From positions 3,348,001 to 3,412,000 of the forward strand of contig OZ242384.1 of the NCBI GenBank assembly GCA_965208965.1: DNA of 64,000 bases, in the 5' to 3' direction. Each line of letters begins with the position of its first letter. Within the stretch, counting starts at the first letter, position 1. Source of the stretch: Bin5 sp965208965. GTDB taxonomy: Bacteria > Chloroflexota > Anaerolineae > Caldilineales > Caldilineaceae. Shown piece after piece: positions 59,932 to 64,000 of this stretch. The position numbers and the translations under genes were made by a program. Under the pieces are notes generated by a model that did no database searches, had not been told where the DNA came from, and worked only from the letters and a program-made list of their open reading frames with translations.

Positions 59932-61329
59932 ATGAATCCTTCCCAAAACACCACTTTCGACTCGAATCTGGACACCTACCTGCGCAACGCTCAAAGTGGC
60001 CAGCTCGACGAACTTGCCGACTGGCTGCGTATTCCCAGCATCAGCACGCTGCCTCAGCACAAGGGAGATGTAGAGCGAGCCGCGGACTGGCTGGCCCGGA
60101 AGATGACGTCTGTCGGCCTGCAAAACGTCGAAACTGTCCCCACCGACGGCCATCCCATAGTCTATGGCGACTGGCTGCACGCAGGCATAGACGCCCCGAC
60201 AGTCTTGGTCTACGGCCATTACGATGTCCAGCCCGTAGACCCGGAAGAGCTCTGGACTTCGCCGCCCTTCGAACCGACCTTGCGGGGCGACGATCTGTTT
60301 GCGCGCGGGGCCTCCGACGATAAGGGCCAGCTCTTCGCCCACGTCGCCGCGGTCGAGGCACTGCTGGCAACGTCAGGCGTTCTTCCAGTCAATGTGAAAT
60401 TCCTCGTCGAAGGCGAAGAGGAAGTCGGCAGCCAGGCCCTGGCGGACTACCTGCCCTCAGAAACCGAAAAAATCGCCGCCGACGTATGTCTCATCTCCGA
60501 CACGCACATCCTGGCTCCCGATCTGCCGCTGATCATCTACGGGCTGCGGGGCATATGGGCCGGCGAGATAGGTGTAAAGGGTCCCGCCCAGGATCTCCAT
60601 AGCGGCATGTTCGGTGGCGCGGTTCACAACCCGAACCAGGCCCTGAGCACGCTCCTGGCAGCGCTCCATGACAGCGCCGGGCGGGTTGCTGTTCCCGGCT
60701 TCTATGAAGACGTTCAGCCTTTGACCTCGAATGAAAGGGCCGCGCTGGCAAAGGTTCCCTACGGCGATGTAGAACTATTGCAGGAGACCGGCGCGCCCGC
60801 GTCCTGGGGCGAAGAGGGCTACACGGTCACCGAAAGGATTGGGGCGCGGCCCACGCTGGAAATCAATGGCATGTGGGGCGGCTTCATCGACGAAGGTTTC
60901 AAAACTGTCATTCCTGCTGAAGCCCGCGCGAAAGTTAGTTGCCGCCTGGTTCCCGACCAGGATTCGTCTGCGATTGGGCCTATGATTGAGCAGTTTCTGC
61001 AGCAAATCGCGCCGCAAACGGTGGAGGTGTCCGTTCATACGCTCCAGCACGCGCCTGCCACTGTTGTTCCACTTGATGTGCCCGAAATGCGTGCCGCGGC
61101 ACGGGCCTATCACCGTGTCTTCGGCGCAGAGCCTGTCTTCAGCCGTGAGGGAGGCTCAATCCCGATAGCGACGGTTGTTCAGGAATCGCTCGGCATCCCC
61201 ATCCTCTTCATGGGCTTTGGTCTGCCGGATGATAATCTACACGCACCAAACGAAAAACTACACCTGCCGAACTTCTATCGTGGCATTCGCGTTGGCATTG
61301 CGTTGATGGAAGAACTGATTTCGTCTTGA
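59932..61329 (+). CDS. M20-family metallopeptidase/dipeptidase
   Basis: 465 residues. The co-catalytic zinc site is complete: VLVYGHYDVQPVD (His-x-Asp), FARGASDDKGQLF (bridging Asp), EGEEEVGSQAL (catalytic Glu pair) and VCLISDTH (Asp). The second half has the dimerisation/lid domain and REGGSIP with a late His (LHAPNE). The group includes CNDP-like and PepV-like dipeptidases that act on short peptides or acyl-amino acids. It is cytoplasmic (no signal). The Shine-Dalgarno is weak. The TTGACT of the next gene's promoter overlaps its stop codon. Confidence 0.93.
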   Translation: MNPSQNTTFDSNLDTYLRNAQSGQLDELADWLRIPSISTLPQHKGDVERAADWLARKMTSVGLQNVETVPTDGHPIVYGDWLHAGIDAPTVLVYGHYDVQPVDPEELWTSPPFEPTLRGDDLFARGASDDKGQLFAHVAAVEALLATSGVLPVNVKFLVEGEEEVGSQALADYLPSETEKIAADVCLISDTHILAPDLPLIIYGLRGIWAGEIGVKGPAQDLHSGMFGGAVHNPNQALSTLLAALHDSAGRVAVPGFYEDVQPLTSNERAALAKVPYGDVELLQETGAPASWGEEGYTVTERIGARPTLEINGMWGGFIDEGFKTVIPAEARAKVSCRLVPDQDSSAIGPMIEQFLQQIAPQTVEVSVHTLQHAPATVVPLDVPEMRAAARAYHRVFGAEPVFSREGGSIPIATVVQESLGIPILFMGFGLPDDNLHAPNEKLHLPNFYRGIRVGIALMEELISS

Positions 61330-61354
61330 CTTCAATGCGCAAACGGTGCAGAAT
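61326..61354 (+). promoter_or_regulatory. Promoter of the LysM-glycosidase gene
   Basis: TTGACT (61326-61331, five of six) and CAGAAT (61349-61354, four of six) are 17 bp apart. The -35 overlaps the TGA of the upstream M20 gene, and the start codon lies 62 bp after the -10. Confidence 0.55.
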
Positions 61355-61415
61355 AATTAGTCTGAATGAGATCTTTCCTTCTTGACTGAAGTTGGATTTG
61401 AATAAGGAGTTACAT

Positions 61416-63506
61416 ATGCGTGCAGGTATTCCTCAGTTTATGATGTCGCGCCGTGTCTGGCTCATATCGGTCGCGGCGATAATGCTTTTCTCTCTGCTGC
61501 CGCAGACGGTCTCGGCAGCTTCGCTGCAGGTCAATGTGAGTCCCCAGGCAGCCGGGTACACTACGCACGTCGTGCAGGCCGGCGAAAGCCTCTCTAGTAT
61601 AGCCGTTAGGTATGGCGTTACTGTCCAGGCTTTGGTTACCGCCAATAACATCGCGAATGCCAATCAGATATACGTCGGCCAGCGCATTCGAATTCCAACA
61701 ACGGGGCAGCAGCCGGCTCCTTCGCAGCCCAGCACCTGCACCCAGACCCATACCGTCGTAGCCGGTCAAACACTCTCCGGCATCGCGGTCAACTACGGGG
61801 TTTCAATTCAAAGCCTTGCCCAGGCCAACGGGGTCTCCGTGACTTCCTATGTATATATCGGCCAGCGCCTGTGCATTCCCGGATCAGGGACAAGCGGCGA
61901 CGGCACAGCCGGCGGTGGCGGAGCGACCAGGACGGGTGGATTCTGGTACGAGGTGCAACTGGGCGATACGCTCGGCCGCATCGCTTTCAATAACGGCACC
62001 ACCGTCTCAGCAATCGTGCGGGCCAACAACCTTGCCAATGCAAACGCCTTGTTCTGGGGCACCAGGATCTGGATTCCTCAAGGGAGTTCGAGTGCGCCAC
62101 CGTCCGGGGGCGGCACAGGAACTCGGCAGCCCCAACCGCCCGCTACTGGAGGTCCGTTCGCGGTCAGCCAGCCGACGCGCCTGAATGTGCGAGGCGGGCC
62201 AGGCACGGAATATCCGGTCCTGAGCGTCTTGACAGCTGGCACGCGGGTAAAGATTACCGGCATCGGCCCGAAGGAAGAGTGGTTCCAGGTCGAGGTGTCA
62301 GGAGTGAGCGAATCGGCCTGGATCTACCGCGACCTGACCCAGTTGGTCGGGTCCCTTGCCGGCGTGAAGAAATTCACCGAGTCGGAGATCCCGGCGCGGC
62401 CCAAAGTGGCTCCGCCTACTGCCACGCCTACTCCCTCTGCGCCCTCAACCAGATTGCCCGGCATCGGCTTCGGCTACGGCGTCCAGGCCCACATGATCCA
62501 CAACGGCCAGGAAGGCATCGCCATGGACAAGACCCGCGATCTGGGCTTCGGTTGGGTGAAGCAGCAGATCGAGTGGAAGGTCTTTGAATCCACGCAGAAC
62601 CAGTACGGATTCGGCGATATCTGGCCTCTCGTGAACGCCGCTAACGCACGCGGACTCAATCTGCTGTTCAGTGTAGTGAACGCGCCTAACTGGTCACGCG
62701 AGTCGGGTTACGACGGCACGGTCGGCGGCCCGCCCGCAGATCCCCAGACCTTCGCCAGGTTCCTGGGCCGGCTTGCCGGAGAGTACTGCGGCTCGTCCGT
62801 GAAAGCCATCGAAGTTTGGAACGAGCAGAATCTGCACTACGAATGGGGCAACCGCCCAATCAATCCCGGCGAATACATGGCCCTGCTGCGTCCTTCCTAC
62901 GGTGCAATCAAGGCCGCTTGCCCGTCAATGTACGTAATCAGCGGGGCACTGACCCCTGCCGGCGATAACGGCTCTCTGGCAATGGACGACTTCCGCTACT
63001 TCGAAGCCATGTTGCAGCAGGGACTGGCCAACTATGTAGATGGCTTCGGTGCCCACCCCAGCGGCTATAATGTTCCCCCTAACGCAGTTTGGCAAAGCGC
63101 ATGTGAAGCCATCCAACAGACCGGCAATCAGCACTTCAACGGCGCCTGCGATAACCCCCATCACTCGTGGAGCTTCCGCAGCACGATGGAAGGCTACCGC
63201 AACCTGGCGTTGCGTTACGGAGCCGGCAATATCCCGATCTGGCCGACCGAATTCGGCTGGGCCGCCGGCGGCGCATTCGACCCCCGCTACGGCTACGCCA
63301 ACGACAACGACTTCGACGAGCAGGCGCGCTGGACCGTTGAGGCTTTCCAGATGATGCGAAACTGGGGCTGGGTCGGCCCCGCCTTCTTGTGGAACCTGAA
63401 CTTCCGTGTGGTCGCAGACGGCACTGAAAAGGCCCAGTGGGGTATCGTTCGCAACGACTGGAGTCCCTTACCCATATTCCACGCCCTGAGAAATATGGCG
63501 AAGTAA
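61416..63506 (+). CDS. Secreted LysM x3 - SH3b - glycoside hydrolase (clan A-like) protein
   Basis: 696 residues from ATG 61416, with AAGGAG 6-7 nt upstream. A Sec signal peptide comes first (hydrophobic core to about residue 33). Three LysM motifs follow (THVVQAGESLSSIAVRYGV, HTVVAGQTLSGIAVNYGV, YEVQLGDTLGRIAFNNGT), then a bacterial SH3 domain (TRLNVRGGPGTEYPVLSVL), a Pro/Thr linker, and a TIM-barrel glycosidase domain from about residue 345. There the acid/base Glu470 is in EVWNEQNL and the nucleophile Glu612 in PIWPTEFGWA, as in GH5/GH39-type clan A enzymes. It should bind peptidoglycan or chitin and hydrolyse a beta-glycan outside the cell. The exact GH family is uncertain. Confidence 0.88.
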   Translation: MRAGIPQFMMSRRVWLISVAAIMLFSLLPQTVSAASLQVNVSPQAAGYTTHVVQAGESLSSIAVRYGVTVQALVTANNIANANQIYVGQRIRIPTTGQQPAPSQPSTCTQTHTVVAGQTLSGIAVNYGVSIQSLAQANGVSVTSYVYIGQRLCIPGSGTSGDGTAGGGGATRTGGFWYEVQLGDTLGRIAFNNGTTVSAIVRANNLANANALFWGTRIWIPQGSSSAPPSGGGTGTRQPQPPATGGPFAVSQPTRLNVRGGPGTEYPVLSVLTAGTRVKITGIGPKEEWFQVEVSGVSESAWIYRDLTQLVGSLAGVKKFTESEIPARPKVAPPTATPTPSAPSTRLPGIGFGYGVQAHMIHNGQEGIAMDKTRDLGFGWVKQQIEWKVFESTQNQYGFGDIWPLVNAANARGLNLLFSVVNAPNWSRESGYDGTVGGPPADPQTFARFLGRLAGEYCGSSVKAIEVWNEQNLHYEWGNRPINPGEYMALLRPSYGAIKAACPSMYVISGALTPAGDNGSLAMDDFRYFEAMLQQGLANYVDGFGAHPSGYNVPPNAVWQSACEAIQQTGNQHFNGACDNPHHSWSFRSTMEGYRNLALRYGAGNIPIWPTEFGWAAGGAFDPRYGYANDNDFDEQARWTVEAFQMMRNWGWVGPAFLWNLNFRVVADGTEKAQWGIVRNDWSPLPIFHALRNMAK

Positions 63507-63529
63507 ACGCAAGCAATCTCTGTAGGACG

Positions 63530-63949
63530 ATGTTCAATCCTGAAATGACCGTCGCCGCCATCAATAAGATGGGCGAGCGGACGCTAGCCGCCAACCTTGG
63601 TATCGAGTTTACCGAGGTTGGCGCTGACTTTATGTGTGCCCGTATGCCTGTGGACGGCCGAACCGTGCAGCCCTATGGACTCCTGCACGGGGGCGCCTCT
63701 ATCGCGCTGGCCGAGACGATGGGAAGCGTGGCGTCAAATGCGATGATTGACCGGAGCTCCCTGACCGCAGTGGGCCTTGACATAAACGGCAACCATCTGC
63801 GCTCAGTCCAGGGCGGCTATGTGTTTGGAACTGTGCGCCCGATTCACATCGGTCGGCGCACCCACGTGTGGGAGATTCGCATCGAGGATGAGAGCGGGCG
63901 TCTGGTCAATATCAGTCGCTTGACCATGATTATCATCTCGCAACGCTAA
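63530..63949 (+). CDS. Hotdog-fold thioesterase (PaaI/YbgC-like)
   Basis: 139 residues from ATG 63530, with AGGA just upstream (GTAGGACG). The PaaI-type hotdog core is plain: TVQPYGLLHGGASIALAETMGS (residues about 44-65; catalytic Asn/Asp replaced by the Gly-Gly-His loop common to this group) and VGLDINGNHLRSVQGG. It would hydrolyse aryl- or acyl-CoA thioesters. It lies 23 bp after the LysM-glycosidase stop. The final 51 bp of the window after it hold no recognisable feature. Confidence 0.9.
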   Translation: MFNPEMTVAAINKMGERTLAANLGIEFTEVGADFMCARMPVDGRTVQPYGLLHGGASIALAETMGSVASNAMIDRSSLTAVGLDINGNHLRSVQGGYVFGTVRPIHIGRRTHVWEIRIEDESGRLVNISRLTMIIISQR

Positions 63950-64000
63950 ACGCGAGGCCTTGAGGCGCTCGTCCGTCCGCTGTGGGGCTCTCTGAACGCC

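Overview
The window looks like chromosomal DNA of an uncultivated Chloroflexota bacterium, most likely near Caldilineaceae or related sponge/soil lineages. This is inferred from gene style, not from a marker tree: Ala-rich Tat/lipoprotein binding proteins, and expansions of Gfo/Idh, phytanoyl-CoA-dioxygenase-like, amidohydrolase and ASPIC/FG-GAP proteins at roughly 60% G+C. No rRNA, tRNA or CRISPR array was found. The only mobile-element trace is the C-terminus of a tyrosine recombinase at the left edge.

Layout. (1) 1-4674: integrase remnant, then a minus-strand surface-polysaccharide operon (DegT aminotransferase, FlgD-Ig-like lipoprotein, two GT2 glycosyltransferases). (2) 4873-8091: Gfo/Idh oxidoreductase with a clear terminator, xylose-isomerase-like TIM barrel, NmrA-like protein, 5'-truncated Uma2 nuclease. 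(3) 8142-13077: NMT1/SsuA-type ABC importer and a divergent sulfatase. (4) 13099-29333: a 16-kb block read entirely on the minus strand. It holds FdrA and DUF1116 (oxamate carbamoyltransferase-like), a cyclase-family hydrolase, a three-subunit molybdenum hydroxylase with an unknown membrane protein embedded in its operon, a nucleotidyltransferase, a fused XamI-like restriction-modification protein, beta-ureidopropionase, dihydropyrimidinase and a second permease. I read it as a purine/pyrimidine (or cyclic ureide) uptake and catabolism supercluster interrupted by a restriction-modification gene. (5) 29498-35750: housekeeping and envelope genes (GNAT, RRM protein, trmD, M23 peptidase, ABC exporter). 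(6) 35733-44329: sugar-acid and small-molecule catabolism (amidohydrolase, PhyH, rhamnonate-dehydratase-like enzyme, phosphotransferase, Gfo/Idh, UlaG-like MBL protein, PfkB kinase) plus a PD-(D/E)XK protein with a 27-bp tandem repeat. (7) 44330-46305: a 2-kb region without a convincing gene, carrying a 108/120-bp repeat and ten helically phased 9-bp iterons. (8) 46306-51309: Tat-exported sugar ABC importer and a Ca-binding FG-GAP/ASPIC lipoprotein. (9) 51383-56047: three tandem 14-TM MFS exporters, the first frameshifted in a C tract. (10) 56119-63949: PhyH oxygenase, two paralogous amidohydrolases, Rieske ferredoxin, M20 peptidase, a secreted LysM-SH3-glycosidase and a hotdog thioesterase.

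The strongest candidates for undescribed biology are the single-chain XamI-type restriction-modification fusion, the unknown membrane protein translationally coupled to the molybdenum hydroxylase, the FdrA/DUF1116 pair lacking its usual DUF2877 partner, and the phased iteron array. Start codons were chosen by ribosome-binding site and family alignment from memory; no database search was possible.
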